Source of the DNA: Rhizopus sp. PT2906
Lineage: Eukaryota > Mucoromycota > Mucoromycetes > Mucorales > Rhizopodaceae
Direction: 5' to 3'
DNA length: 52,850 nucleotides
Assembly (NCBI GenBank): GCA_025529335.1
Contig: JAMYHX010000293.1
Span: forward strand, 1-52,850
Position numbers and translations under genes: made by a program. A model generated the notes under the pieces. It was not told where the DNA came from. It searched no databases and saw nothing but the letters and a program-made list of their open reading frames with translations. Below are positions 1 through 11,587 of this stretch, one piece after another. Position 1 is the stretch's first letter. Each line of letters opens with the position of its first letter.

Positions 1-96
1 CGAATTTACATTTCATGCAACATGAATTTTGTTCTCATCATGGGTGTATTTATTTTCGATCACAGGCGAATTTACTTCCCGGAAAGAGTGTATAAC
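1..96 (-). repeat. End of a repeated element, inverted copy of 11991-12086
   Basis: The first 96 bases are the reverse complement of 11991-12086 with one mismatch (CCGGGAAG here, CCGGAAAG there on the element strand). Identity stops abruptly at base 96/97, where the other copy passes into transposase coding sequence and this copy passes into unrelated sequence. That pattern suggests a true element terminus reading TATACACTCTTTCCGG. The copy presumably continues to the left of the window. The element class cannot be told from what is visible. Confidence 0.85.
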
Positions 97-520
97 TTGA
101 ACTTGATTATCAGAGTCAGAGACAATACGTTCAGACATACCAGGATAAGCTGTACAACATGGCTCTTCTTTTTTCATCTATAATCAATAATAGTTCCTTT
201 TCAGGATCAAATCAAGACTTCTGACTGTATAATAATCCCTTTTTATTCATTTTGAAAAATCTGTTTGCCATTATAAAGAGTGCAGCATGGCCATCTTTAT
301 TTGTAATTCAAGGAAGATTTGTTTGTTTTAAGATTCTAGATTTGGTAAATATTCCTAATGGTTTGTATTTTTTTTTTTTTTAATGAAGAAAATGCAGTTG
401 TGCATAAATTAATCATTTCTTGCTATTGAATCAATAATGCAGTCTATTTCAAACTCAGTATTTAACAAAAGTTGATCGTGAGTTGTTGTTGCCTTACCTT
501 TTTTACGTTCTCCTAATCTA
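97..520. other. Intergenic, upstream of the HAD gene
   Basis: AT-rich DNA with a T-run at about 367-381. No convincing gene. A small antisense reading frame (621-409) contains a hydrophobic stretch but overlaps the first exon and intron of the HAD gene and is not accepted. Confidence 0.4.
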
Positions 521-1362
521 ATGCCATTTGTCGCCTTTGAACTATTTGGTAGTTGCCAACAAAAGAATAACATAAATATACCTAAAAGAGCAATAATAGG
601 GACTCTATGCACATTTGACAAGGTTGTTCAGAAAATAGAAACAATACTCAACAAGCAACATCAAATTCATAATAAACAAGCAAAGGACTTCTTTTACAAT
701 TGGTACAACACTGCTCTACGTGATTATATTGCTACATCATTTGCTGGGAGATATTGTCCGTTGAAAAAAGTGCTAAGAGCTACTTTAGAAAGAGCATTGA
801 TTAATGAAGGACATACGAGTCAAATAGACAAGGACCGGTTCCTAGAGGTCCTAGACGCGATAGAACCTAGCAGTGATGCTATTGAAGCACTAAATATATT
901 AAGTGATAAGAAGGAATGGGATGTTTGGATATTATCAACAAGTGGGAACCGTTCCGAGACGATTGAATTCCTAAAACGGATGAATATGACAGACTATATA
1001 GATACCCAAAATATTTTGTGTTGTGATGACCTGCGTACCTCGAGGCCGCATCCCAAAGTTTATTCTGAGCTCATGAGAATGGCTGTACATCGAACAAAAC
1101 GTATAGAGGTAGAGAACATACACATGTTGAAAAGGGGTCACAGATTGACTGCATATTGTAGAACTTTTACTTGATCAGCACTTATGCATTTGATTTAGCC
1201 AGTGCAAAGAACATGTCGTTTCGAACTGTGTTCCTAAATACCCATGAAAAAATCTATGCAGCTGATATGTACAGTAATGGAGGACCAGACATAATAGGAA
1301 ATAACCTCGTTCATTGTATTCAAGAGATGATAGAATATGAAAAGACGAAAAAGTTTTTGTAA
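521..1362 (+). CDS. HAD-superfamily hydrolase, haloacid dehalogenase-like (type II), with altered motif I
   Basis: Three exons: 521-548, 600-1125 and 1179-1362 (introns of 51 and 53 nt), giving 245 aa. The first junction rebuilds the motif I block FELFGTLCTFD. Motif II is seen as ILSTSGN, the motif III lysine in SRPHPKVY, and the motif IV region in YAFDLASAK. HAD enzymes attack the substrate with the first Asp of motif I (normally FDxFGT). Here that position is Glu (codon GAA), so classical phosphatase or dehalogenase chemistry may be lost or changed. The length suits L-2-haloacid dehalogenase-like proteins. The substrate cannot be inferred. The start is the only ATG that places motif I at the N terminus. 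Fold assignment is firm; activity is doubtful. Confidence 0.8.
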
Positions 1363-1471
1363 TAAAAATACACGTTGTTTCTGCAAATGTTCAGAATGTT
1401 TTTTTATTGAAAAATGCACAAGTTACTGATTTATATATGAATGACAAAGAAAAATGTTGGATGGGCCTTAT

Positions 1472-2323
1472 TTAAGGCTTGGTGCAGCGACCACGGACAC
1501 AGGCTTCGATACAGTCATCGTTGCTAGCACAACAGGCGTTGAATGGTCCCTTACCATTGTCCAAACCTTCATAACCGGGAATGCACTTGCCAGGGGTAGG
1601 AGTAGGGTTTGAAGGACCATTGCAAACACCATTGACACAGCTATTGACACAGTCATCGTTGTTCTTGCAGCAGTCACCCTTGTAACCATCGCCATTACCA
1701 AGGCCATAAGAACCGGCAGCACAAGTGGGCTTGGGACCAGAAGTGGAAGTAGAAGTGGCAGTAGTGGTAGTGGTAGTAGGAGAACCAGGCTTGGTAGGGC
1801 CATTACAAACACCCTTTACACAGGTGTCGATACAGTCATCGCTATTCTTACAACAGAAGCCATTGTAGCCATCACCATTACCTTTACCCTTGGAGCCAGC
1901 AACACAGGTGCCAGTAGGAGCGGGGCTAGTAGCAGTCTTGGTGCCAGAAGACTGGGTAGGCTTGGTAGGACCATTACAGATACCGCTTACACAGCTGTTG
2001 ACACAGTCATCGCTACTTTCACAGCAGTATCCCTTGTAACCATCACCGTTACCAAGGCCCTTGGATCCGGCAGTACAGCTAGGAGCAGGAGCGCTGCTAG
2101 TAGTAGTCTTAGTAGGCTTGGTAGGACCATTACAGACACCGCTTACACAGCTTTCGAAGCAATCATCGCTGGACTTGCAACAGAAACCCTTGTAGCCATC
2201 ACCATTGCCCTTACCGGCAGAACCACTGATACACTTGGCGGCGGCAGCATGAACGGGGTTTGCAGCAGCTTGGACTTGGAGAGCAGCAGCAGCCAAGAGG
2301 AAGATAGAGAGAGATAACTTCAT
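1472..2323 (-). CDS. Secreted cysteine-rich protein with five tandem six-Cys repeats
   Basis: Single exon, 283 aa. Residues 1-20 form a clear signal peptide (MKLSLSIFLLAAAALQVQA). Five repeats of about 37 aa follow, each with the pattern C-x-x-G, GNGDGYKG, CC, DDC, C, C and often ending CNGP; the first Cys is residue 31. Four Thr/Ser/Pro-rich linkers, probably O-glycosylated, separate them. The last repeat is the most divergent (DNGKGPF). Repeats 1-4 are very similar, suggesting internal duplication. The even cysteine number implies three disulfides per module. The family is not recognised. A cell-wall or extracellular role is inferred only from secretion and the linkers. A TATA box lies 58 bases upstream of the ATG. 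Confidence 0.85.
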   Translation of the reverse strand: MKLSLSIFLLAAAALQVQAAANPVHAAAAKCISGSAGKGNGDGYKGFCCKSSDDCFESCVSGVCNGPTKPTKTTTSSAPAPSCTAGSKGLGNGDGYKGYCCESSDDCVNSCVSGICNGPTKPTQSSGTKTATSPAPTGTCVAGSKGKGNGDGYNGFCCKNSDDCIDTCVKGVCNGPTKPGSPTTTTTTATSTSTSGPKPTCAAGSYGLGNGDGYKGDCCKNNDDCVNSCVNGVCNGPSNPTPTPGKCIPGYEGLDNGKGPFNACCASNDDCIEACVRGRCTKP

Positions 2324-2380
2324 TTTAAGATCTGTATGAGACTGGTGAAAAGATAAGTTGATTCAGTAAACCATCCTGTC

Positions 2381-2388
2381 CTTTTATA
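2381..2388 (-). promoter_or_regulatory. TATA box of the cysteine-rich secreted protein gene
   Basis: On the minus strand the sequence reads AGTATAAAAGGAC, a near-consensus TATAAAAG, starting about 58 bases upstream of the ATG at 2323. The unknown gene at 28006 has the same element at the same spacing. Confidence 0.6.
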
Positions 2389-2699
2389 CTCTTTTGACTG
2401 TGGGGCAACAGTGATTGACAAAAGTTACACGGTCATATTACGTTACAAGATGTGATATTTTTAACACGAAAATTGTTCCAGAATGGAATGTGATACCTGC
2501 ATGATTTTTTATTCACTTACTGCCAATCAATTATAAGGGATTTGCATACATGGCTCTCGGCCGCTTTACAAGCCCATTTTGCCCTGATTGGTACATTCAA
2601 GGTACTATATATACATTTAATCTATCATAGCTTATTTTTCAAAGGAATTACCCTTCAAGAAAGATCACACAGACTTATTCGCACTCTACTTGCTGCAAA

Positions 2700-2918
2700 A
2701 TGTCTGCGGCAGCATCTCCTTGTACCAATGTGATACAGGAACCCTTATATGTTAAGGAAGGGTGTGCCCATACAACGTTTATATTACGTGCAACGGTAGC
2801 CCAAACTGTAAGGCAGGTTCATTGTCCGGTTGAATATTCTATTTATGGAATCATAAAGAAAATCACTATGAATACTTCTTATTGCGCCGATCTGGGTCCT
2901 TATGTAAAACCCAAATAA
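2700..2918 (+). CDS. Small hypothetical protein, 72 aa
   Basis: An ORF opening with ATGTCTGCGGCAGC after a pyrimidine-rich leader. A TATATATA stretch lies roughly 90 bases upstream. The product has four cysteines, no signal peptide and no membrane segment, and matches nothing I recognise. It lies head-to-head with the cysteine-rich secreted protein gene. It may be a real small gene or a chance ORF. Confidence 0.35.
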   Translation: MSAAASPCTNVIQEPLYVKEGCAHTTFILRATVAQTVRQVHCPVEYSIYGIIKKITMNTSYCADLGPYVKPK

Positions 2919-5900
2919 GATTAGACTCTAATCCATGCCATGCTTGAACTTTAATTTACTATTTTTAAAACAAACATCAAATTAATGCCGATAATCAAAG
3001 GACAGTTCTCGACTTGGGAAGGTCAAGGAAAGCCAAAGAAAATCTATTAATAAAAATAAATATAAACATATACATTGAACTCACTTGAGCGTAATTTTAG
3101 AAATAAAAACTCTCAAATTAAGTTATACTTTATAAAAAAATATATTAAATATAGTCTTTATACTCAATTGATGGCTGAGAACCAGAAGACGATACCAAGG
3201 GATTAACCAAGAATAAGCTTGTTTCTCTGAATAAAGCCCTTTTCTTTAACAAAAAAGAAAGAGTTGAAGAGAAGCAAAAAAAAATTGGAAATAGGCAAAT
3301 TGACTCTGAATGCATTTAACTCAATGTTTATCTACCAGAATATACACATTGAGATAAAAAAAGTAATAAGTCCACATAAGGAATATTTATGCTGTGGACG
3401 ATGGTGGATAGTTTAAGGTGTTTATTGGAGCATTTGATAGAGAGAGACAGGATGAGTATCAATTTGTTCATGCTTATAACATTGGCTGCAACCTATAGTG
3501 TCTCACCCTCTTTTCACAAAGCTGCATGTAGTGGGTCTCCATCTTCTCGGTCAAAGTAGCCATTTACGAATATTAATAGGCTGACATACAGTTTTCCGTA
3601 GATCTACGCGGAGGCTCAATTATATTGAACCATTAGTTCCGCGACTTGATCTTTTACTTTCATTTAATATTTGTTGGTTACTTTGTCCTTTAGTAACAAA
3701 AAGTTAAATGCAAAGCTATTTTGAAACCATGGGCACAGAATAGGCCCACTGATCATTATATATATGTATATATATAGAATGTTGTCATTAAAAACTTTGA
3801 AGGATATAATATAAAAACGATTCCCAACTGTTAGTACTTGATGAAGATGCATTACAGAGAGAGCGAGATCTGCTCATCTTTTTGCTATTAGTTAAGGATG
3901 GCTCATTTTGTTAAAGATGCCACTAGAGTGTATATAATAGTAAAAGGAAATATACATTTTTATTAAAAATGATCTCTACATGTTTGAGAGTAAAGAGGCG
4001 GTAATCGTCAAAAGCAGAGAATACCTGTAGCTAAAAATATAAAACTTCCCATTTAAAGAAAATTTCTAAAACGCTAATGACTCCAATAGTTGTACTTTGG
4101 GCTCTATGTAACTTGTACTTGTGCACCAGAGTATTCTCTTACTTCCTGGGTACAGATCAATGCATTTGATATTTAGAAGCCAGAGGATAACAGACTAATA
4201 TTCATTGAGTTTGATAATCAGAACTCAAAATAAATTAATATATATAAAGGAAATTATTTGGGCGGAGGATGCGTATACAGGGTGCACTCAAGTATTTCTC
4301 CATTCCGTTTGTTAAACGTTAGTAAGCTAAACACAGCACCCTTTTTTCTTTTTTGGGGATTGTACTCCCAGCGAAAATCAATGTGGTACTCACCCTAATA
4401 TCAATGTCACATTATGTAAGATGATATCACTGTCCCTTCAAGCCAGTGAGCATTTGTACGTTATCAGCCTTTTAGTAAATATCGGTTATCAAGGATATTT
4501 GATAGCCTTAGCTCATGACATTCAACAGTATAAAGTAAAATCTCCAAAAGTCCAAGCAACCACTGCAATATATCCAATTCATTTGTCAACAATGATAGTC
4601 AGTCTCTTCAAGAAACAGAAAAAGTCCTTTGTTGATGCTGCATTTGTCACTATACATCTTGTCACGCGTGATATGCAGTCAATACTTATAGATTTAAATA
4701 GATAAAAGGTTCTGAATCTTTTATCTATCTTCTCGCTTCCATATACTTCTTGACTGTTTAATATAAACCATGTTTTAAAAATAGGAGTGGCATACTGAAC
4801 GATGTCACTAGCCATCACGTTGAGCACGTTCATGATTTCAAGTAAACGACGGGTCCATCCGTACTCTTACTAAACATGATGACGTTTTTTTATGCCCACA
4901 ACATCAGGATGATTCCTTCAAGGCTCTCGTAAAGCAGAGAAAGTACCAGCCAAGTTTTCATTCAACATCTCTTTACGCATGAATGAGCTTCAGCTATTTG
5001 CCGTATTTATAATAAAGGAGTTTATAAAATTATTGTATACAAAGACTAACGGTATCCTACATCGTCTGGAGACTCGTCACTTTCACGTATCTTTTTTCCC
5101 TGGTACATTGTCTTTCTTTGTATCAGCTCTTAAAGCGGTTTAGGACAGCAGATGACGAGCATATTATGAATACGGAAAATCATTTATCTCCACTGCTCAA
5201 AATAAAAAGCGATGGACATTACAATGGACAGTTTTACTAATTTGGTATGTTATTCCACAATCAGAGTGCGTAAGAGCAACGTCAGTATAGTCATACAAGG
5301 ATGTGTATAAAAATAATCTGGCTTCCGTTTTTTAACCCGGGTGGGATCCAAGTGTCTCTCAGCAGAGAAACACTAGTGGTATCATGTTACGGCTATTGTT
5401 ATCAAATCGATGTCAGCTACATGCATAGTTGTTCTCTAAAGCTGTAATTAGAGCGCTTAACTGATCATCATAATTTCTTTAGTACGTACATTAAATGCAA
5501 ATAACAGTTCAATTACATTACGACCAGCCTATATTCACCTGATCCTATTTCTCAACTGGGCCTAATCCACATGGCTTCTACTACTCCAACGTTTGTATTG
5601 ATTATCTACTCCGAACGCAGAATCCTTGACCCTCTTGTTCTACTTGATGACACACAAGCCCTTTCTTAGCAATCTTCCAACTATATTAGTCACGATGTAG
5701 ATAGGCTTCCCTATGTAATTCTAACCTTGATTTTCAAACGTTCGCCTAAAGCTCACTAGAGGATTATTTTTGATAACAACTTCCTTTGTTCTATCGGTTA
5801 TTTTCTGCTCCATTCTACAGTCATTTGGGACCTTTTAGATCCGATGCTCTATCTTGATTTAAATTAACATTGTACATTTTCTGTCATTCTAAAGTGCATC

Positions 5901-7515
5901 ACTGAATATATATGTAGTTTTATTCATTTTAAGCATAAAGATTAGTCTGGACGCTTAATAACTTGTATACTGTGTATCTACTATAGGCACATGCTTACAC
6001 CAGGAAAGAAACTTGAATAATGGCCCATGATATCCATTGTTTTTAGAGTGTTTGGAACATTTAATGTCGAGGTTTCATTTGAATCAAACAAAAGAGTGCC
6101 ATACCACACAATGAGACCATTCAACTCCAGTAACTATAGTCCTCCATTATTCACTTCCTTTTGACAAAATTATGCCTTTTATAATAGCGTACTGCATATC
6201 ATCGCACGGTGGATCAAACTGCGGCCTTTAAACCATCATGACCAGTCAGTCATCATGGCTCTCGCCTTGAGACTTTTTTAAACGGCGATGCTTTAGTTCG
6301 CTGGACACACAATGAAGACAGAGAGAGACGATCAAGCAAATGAAAAGTTCATGTAAAAGAGAGAGGGAGAGGTCCAAAAAGAAAACACTGGTATACCAAG
6401 CATAACCGGTTTAGAGACAACTGAACTTTGGCCTATTTTCCTGGAGTATTTAAAATCCATCGTATTCTCTCCCTGTAAGCATGATATTGTACCACAGTTA
6501 CCAGTTACACCAAGTCTAGCTTGTCCTGGTTATTCTTTTAATGACAAGACAACATTCTCGTTCTATATATTTCGTGACTAGCCTTGTATCAACAAGTTCA
6601 CTCAATGAACCATTGAAAAAAACGAGTGTGCATAAATAGCAACACAAAAGAAGATCAGCTCTACATAGAATGGTTAATGTTGTCAAGGCAAAAGAAAATC
6701 AACCCGACTAAAAAGTCTATGCTGACATAAACGAAATATGTAGACTAAAAGAACAGCCCATACTTTGATAGCCATCATGATAGCGCTTGGACAACTTGAC
6801 GATATGAGAGCAACAATAGTAGTAAAGGGCTGCTAGGGTACAAGCAACTTGTAAATACACGGATGCAAATAGCAGCATGAGTTACTATAGAGCAACCTTG
6901 TAACATTAAAGATCACCGTATACGGTTCTTTCCGCTGATTCTAAAGACATTACTTTTTCTGCTGAACGGAAAACCCCACAGTCTACTAGCGCTAACCTCA
7001 TCTGATAAACTTTGGCAACAATAAAAGGAAATGATTGACAGGTTGGATCAGTTTATCTCAGTAGACTATTAATTTACAAATGACTTGGTTCTCTCCCTTA
7101 TACCTTGCAAACGAATGCTCTGAGAGTCTGGTGGTAATGGATCATGTCGAATCCCGAAACCTAGCTGTACGTCATTGCGTGACTGTATAAATAAAAACCC
7201 TTTTTTTTTCGTTCGCTGGTTTTGATATTTGTTTTTTTTTTTTTTTTTTTTTTTTTTCTTCTTCTTTAATTCTTGTACCTTTTCTTTTTATTTTATTTGC
7301 ATTAGATATAAAAGCAAGTAAAAGAGAAGGGAATTAATAGGATCGTATATCAATTATCTGACCCCAGAAGATCTAAAGATCATTAAGAGTTCTTGTTTAT
7401 TTTTTTGATAATCGTCCCTTATTTTATTGTATAAACTGTCACAGGTAAAGCAATATAAGCCAACACTTGTGCATGCATTAACTTTTAAGCTGTAAAAAGA
7501 GAAAATTATTTAAAA
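2919..7515. other. Gene-poor stretch of 4.6 kb
   Basis: No frame shows domain similarity or a convincing splice series. Short ORFs (for example 4421-4705) have no recognisable features. A 26-base T-run (7232-7257) and pyrimidine tracts precede the PHD gene and probably belong to its promoter. The perfect palindrome CGTAGATCTACG occurs near 3600. Old decayed repeats or a long non-coding RNA cannot be excluded by eye. Confidence 0.5.
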
Positions 7516-9389
7516 ATGTCCTCCGATGAAGTAAGCAAGAGAAAAAAAGCCAATGATCTCTCTTTTTAACATATAAAAATATATAGGATGCTTGCGATAT
7601 TTGTGAGGGAGATAAATCATCCAAAAAGAATCCCATTATTTTTTGCGACGGTGATGGTAAGTTGAATATAAATACGAGCCCTTGTTTATCGACTAACTGA
7701 CTGAGGAATTAAATGTTAGGCTGCAATTTACCAGTTCATAAATGTATAGTGTGATCTCTTGCGCTGTTTAAAGTTAAACTGATGTTGTATATGTAAAATA
7801 GTGTGCTACAGAGTAGACGAAGTACCTGAAGATGACTGGTTTTGTCAGAGCTGCGAAAATAAGAAAAATAAAAAACCCGCTGTAGGTCAATATGAGATCA
7901 ACCATACATATACTAATATGTTGTAGAACATTATTTGCTGTCCCCAAGAGACAGGAGCTGCTAGACGTACAATTACGTTTGGCGAATTGATGCACGTTGT
8001 TTGTGCAATGTGGAATAAAGATATTGACAATAATATAGAGCCTTATGCATTTAACAAGCAATTATTAAATCAAAAGGTATGTGGATGCGCTTAGCAAAAA
8101 GATAAAGAAGCTTATTTTATTGTCAGACTTGCTTTTTGTGTGAAAAGTCAAAGGGACTTTGTATCACCTGTGAAGAACCTGATTGCAAAACGTAAGTTGA
8201 ACAAAGAGACAGAGAATAATCGGGCTCAAACATCTATAGTACCTTTCACGTTACGTGTGCTATTAATAACGGATTGATTACGCCTGCTGCATCAGTCAGT
8301 AGTAGTTATTCGCCTAAATGCAGTAAACATCAACCCAATTTTCCATCTAAAAAGCATGCTATTCGTCGACGTCTTCGTCCTGGAACATTAAGAGAGCCCA
8401 GCACTTCGGATGAAGAGGAAGATAGTGACAGGACGGCTGAGGATGAAGAGGACGAGGATAAGCACAAGATGCAAGTAGATCGATCCCCGATAAGGAAGGA
8501 GCCACACAAAAAGGAAATTCCTGCAAAAAGACCTAGTGATAACTTACAGCTATCACATTCAGATGAAGATGATGATGATATGGGTACCTCTAAAAAGTCC
8601 AAGTTTGGAGGAACTTCTTATAGAGAAATGTTGGAGGCAAAAAGAAAGAAATCAACTTTTGAAACAAAGTCACCATTTGGCTTAGACATTAAAAGGCCTA
8701 GCATCACAACGCCACCACCTCCACAGCCTTCTTCACAACCACCATCACAGTCAACTACAGTAATGGGTAGTAATAACAAAGCTACTAATAATGGTACGAC
8801 TTTGCCCTTTAACAAACCAAAATTAGCATTAGGTGCACATCGGCCCTCTTTGACCCCGCCACTAAAGAAGGCAAACGGACCCAACAGCCCGATGGAAGAG
8901 AACAATAACCGTCCTACAGGACAGACACCCAGATGGGGTAATAACTCAGCACAAACCACACCTTTACATCAACCTCAACCTACAACACCCAGCATAGTTA
9001 ATACACCATTTTTTGATATCGATACACTACAAAAGAAGGCGGCGTCAGAAAGCCAGCTCAAAGGAGAAAAGGAGGAGTTGGCGAGACTAAGAGAGGAGTT
9101 TCGAAAGTTATTGATAGAAAAGGAAGATACTACGAGAACGCTGACTAGGGTCACAGAGGACTACAATCGACTACGAGAAGAGAAAAAGAAATGGATGCTT
9201 TTCAAGCAGAACCTATCTGAAGTTTTTGCAGCTCTAAAGGTCCCTTCATCTATCAATCCTACCCCTGATACCATTGAGCAATACGTTAATCATATTTATT
9301 CGCTTATTAAACGCTTTGGTCCAATCACAGAAGAAGAACGCGTGCTAATTGAAGAAGCATCAAAATCTATTCATACAAAAATGAAATAA
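7516..9389 (+). CDS. PHD / extended-PHD finger protein with C-terminal coiled coil, AF10 (MLLT10)/JADE-like
   Basis: Seven exons: 7516-7530, 7587-7656, 7720-7743, 7802-7881, 7927-8076, 8127-8191 and 8240-9389, giving 517 aa. The first PHD finger (about residues 6-55) shows CDIC, IIFCDG, GCNLPVH, LCY and WFCQSC ligands. An extended PHD follows (about 63-150): CCPQETGA, MHVVCAMW, CFLC, CITC, then TFHVTCAINNG. The PHD-knuckle-ePHD order is that of the AF10/AF17/BRPF/JADE histone-reader group. A low-complexity acidic, Ser/Pro-rich middle leads to a coiled coil at about 380-450, as in AF10, which binds the DOT1 methyltransferase in animals; that partnership is not shown here. Nuclear role inferred. 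The fourth intron carries a perfect TACTAAT branch site. Confidence 0.85.
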
Positions 9390-9620
9390 AGCGTAAATTA
9401 AACCTAAAGATTCACACTGTCTGATCTATCGTCACTGATGTGCTTGTACTGTAGACTATAAATCAAAGAACAGATCAATCCTATTAGTAGCTTTTTTTTT
9501 CTTGGTACAATTGCTTTCAATTATGTAACATCTCTTTCTTAAACAGAACTAGGCAGTCGACAACTACACAGCACTATGTATAGCATATCTGTCAAAGTTA
9601 AACCTAAAGTGCTTATTCAT
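9390..9620. other. Intergenic, 3' side of the PHD gene
   Basis: AT-rich spacer; no gene seen. It runs directly into the interspersed repeat at 9621. Confidence 0.4.
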
Positions 9621-9900
9621 ATGAGACTACTTTATAAAAATGAGCAATACAAAGAGACTGACCACAAAACACGTTACTATCATATAACTTATCATACTCA
9701 ATTCTCATTGGTCATAAGTAATCCTGTGCATATAAAATGAAGCTTTTGTAAAATGAACTCTCTTTCTTTCGTCTTAATCCACGATAAAGAGATAATTACA
9801 GAGACTCATCGACATAAACTTCTCTTATGAATCATATTGTTCTGATCAATACTTTAGTGTTACAGATAGTGCTGTTTGCTGCAGCAAATAGCATAACCTG
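9621..9900 (+). repeat. Diverged interspersed repeat, copy 1 (copy 2 at 21495-21855)
   Basis: The order of shared words is kept between the two loci: ATGAGAcTAC, CAAAGAGACTGAC, a CATATAAC / TTCTCATTG block, TAAAATGA, ATAAAGAGATaATTACAGA, GACTCATCGA, CTTCTCTTA, then a TTTGCTGCAGCAAATAG-like block. Similarity is clear but eroded, with small indels. There is no coding potential, so a solo LTR or MITE is likely. This copy ends about 100 bases upstream of the broken PD-(D/E)XK gene. Confidence 0.65.
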
Positions 9901-10000
9901 TTAACATTGGGCCAATGAGTATTGTGCATGATGCATCTATAAGAGTAACGCATTTTGTGGTCAGTCTTTTCTTTTGTTTTTCTTTCTTCGCTTATCAACA

Positions 10001-11122
10001 ATGGACGAACTATAAATTGAAGGTATGTCCATTTAGTTTCTTTTGGAATGTTTTATTCACTTTTTTTTTTTTTTAACTATGTTCCTACAAGATAATGAGT
10101 TGTTAACTTTCGAAATACCATCCGCTTTCTTACCGGGACAAGATATTTTGTCAAAAAGGATCTTGAAAAACCAAAAAGTGGTAGATCTAATAGTAAACTC
10201 ATTATTAAATATACCGGCAAGAACCTATGGAGTCGCGTCAAGTGAATGGCTCAACAATACAAGGAGCGACACTCTATATGAGCCTAAATTAGATATTCAA
10301 AAATCTCTTCCTCCTGTCTTAATCGAGGTACAAGCTGTGGTGGACGAAAAGTTTATGATGAGACTAATGCAGTATGCGATAAATGTTATTGAACGATATG
10401 ATTCAAAGCTCGCTGTGTTAATTTTCTGTGTTGGCAAGATCTCACCCAAATCATTATCTACTCAATTCACTTAATATACCAACAATCAACGATACTTGCG
10501 ATCATTTCCATCCCCGGTTTGGGCTCATCAATGTTTCCTAGTGTTTGAGAACAACGATGATGTTGGAAGTTATCCTCTCGAAACCCTTCAAGCAATATCT
10601 TCTTTTTTCTGTCAACAAAAGGCAACACTCTTTGATTACCCATATAGCGAAGACAATACCATTAAATTTTTATACAAGATAGCGAAAGAGGTAACTGTTG
10701 AAGAAATCCAGTATGAAAACAACTTTCGACATACTTTGGACATAGTCTTGACAAGTAATGAAAAGTGCTTCAACCGAAGTAAGAAGTCTTTAGAAGGTGC
10801 TCCTGATATCAAAAAGGCAGAAAGGTTAATCGAAAAAGGCCATACGTATAACGCTAGTATCAAGAGACAATTATCCAATGTATCCACAGAATCTGAAAGC
10901 GATTTAGAATTTCCTGAAAAGTTACCTGTTGGAACCAAACGTCCTCCTACAGCATCTCAAATAGCAGACGAAATCGCATTTGTCAAAAGATTCAAAACAA
11001 ATGCTGGTCGCATGAATTGGGCTCAATGTCTTGCGGAAGCGCACAAAAATAATCTCTTGCTACGCTATTCAACTGTATCCAGTCTTCGCGCCAATTTCAG
11101 TACACATGTTAAAAATATGTAA
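10001..11122 (+). pseudogene. Broken PD-(D/E)XK nuclease-like gene, repeated family type
   Basis: The model is exon 10001-10022 (ATG GAC GAA CTA TAA ATT GAA G), an intron of 69 nt (10023-10091) and an exon 10092-11122. The splice keeps frame into DNELLTFEIP, but exon 1 contains an in-frame TAA at 10013 and exon 2 another at 10472-10474; reading continues in the same frame for about 215 further codons. The segment PPVLIEVQAVVDEKFMMRL, followed by a beta strand, resembles the (I/L)EVQ core of PD-(D/E)XK nuclease-like proteins common in Mucorales repeats. The C-terminal part is basic and helical. Two stops in otherwise coding-like sequence argue for a pseudogene. Using the internal Met at 10079 would avoid only the first stop. 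Confidence 0.65.
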
Positions 11123-11587
11123 AGTAAAACCATTATAGCTCAGTCCGTAAATAAAAATAAACAACAACAGGTATTATTAAGCGTGTAAGCGTATTATTAG
11201 GTGTATTAAGCGTATTACTCGATTTTTTTTTAAAATGATTATTTTTTGTTTTATATATTGTGTTGGTTTTGTGATATTTAATATATTTTATACTGAGATT
11301 TTTTCAATACCTAGTGAATGTCGAGACTTATGTAAGGCGCAAAACTTTAGTAATATTAGCCTTAGTTATTGACCTATGACTATATATTGGTTTGTCTTGC
11401 TCCAAGAACCTTGACATTTTGGCTTTGATGTCAGCTTTTTTTTTAATGGCTATATAACGTTGATATCGAAAATATGGGTTTCTTTAATACTCTCATAAAA
11501 TTTTGCTCAATAAACCATTATATTTACTTTTATACATTTCAGTACTTTTATAAACCTTGCGATTTATCTAAATTATTTTTGATTTTC
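11123..11587. other. AT-rich spacer with short direct repeats
   Basis: Contains imperfect repeats of TATTAAGCGT / GTATTATTAGG at about 11170-11220 and long T-runs. It may include the 5' end of the transposon whose ORF begins at 11588, but no terminal inverted repeat was found. Confidence 0.4.

Noticed and set aside
409..621. Antisense ORF with a hydrophobic stretch over the HAD gene start
   Set aside because: It overlaps exon 1 and intron 1 of the HAD gene, whose spliced frame rebuilds a recognisable motif I; the antisense protein has no family signature.
1468..1812. Leu/Val-rich ORF overlapping the cysteine-rich gene
   Set aside because: It is a shifted-frame shadow of the repeats and linkers of the secreted protein.
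4421..4833. Overlapping ORFs on both strands in the gene-poor region
   Set aside because: No domain, no splice partners, no promoter signal; a chance open stretch in AT-rich DNA is sufficient.
8330..8959. Long minus-strand ORFs inside the PHD gene
   Set aside because: They mirror acidic, Ser- and Pro-rich codons of the real gene and have low-complexity composition.
10023..11122. Stop-codon reassignment as an explanation for in-frame stops
   Set aside because: Intact genes in the window end normally at TAA, TAG or TGA and never read through; stops inside frames occur only in repeat-derived or decayed genes.
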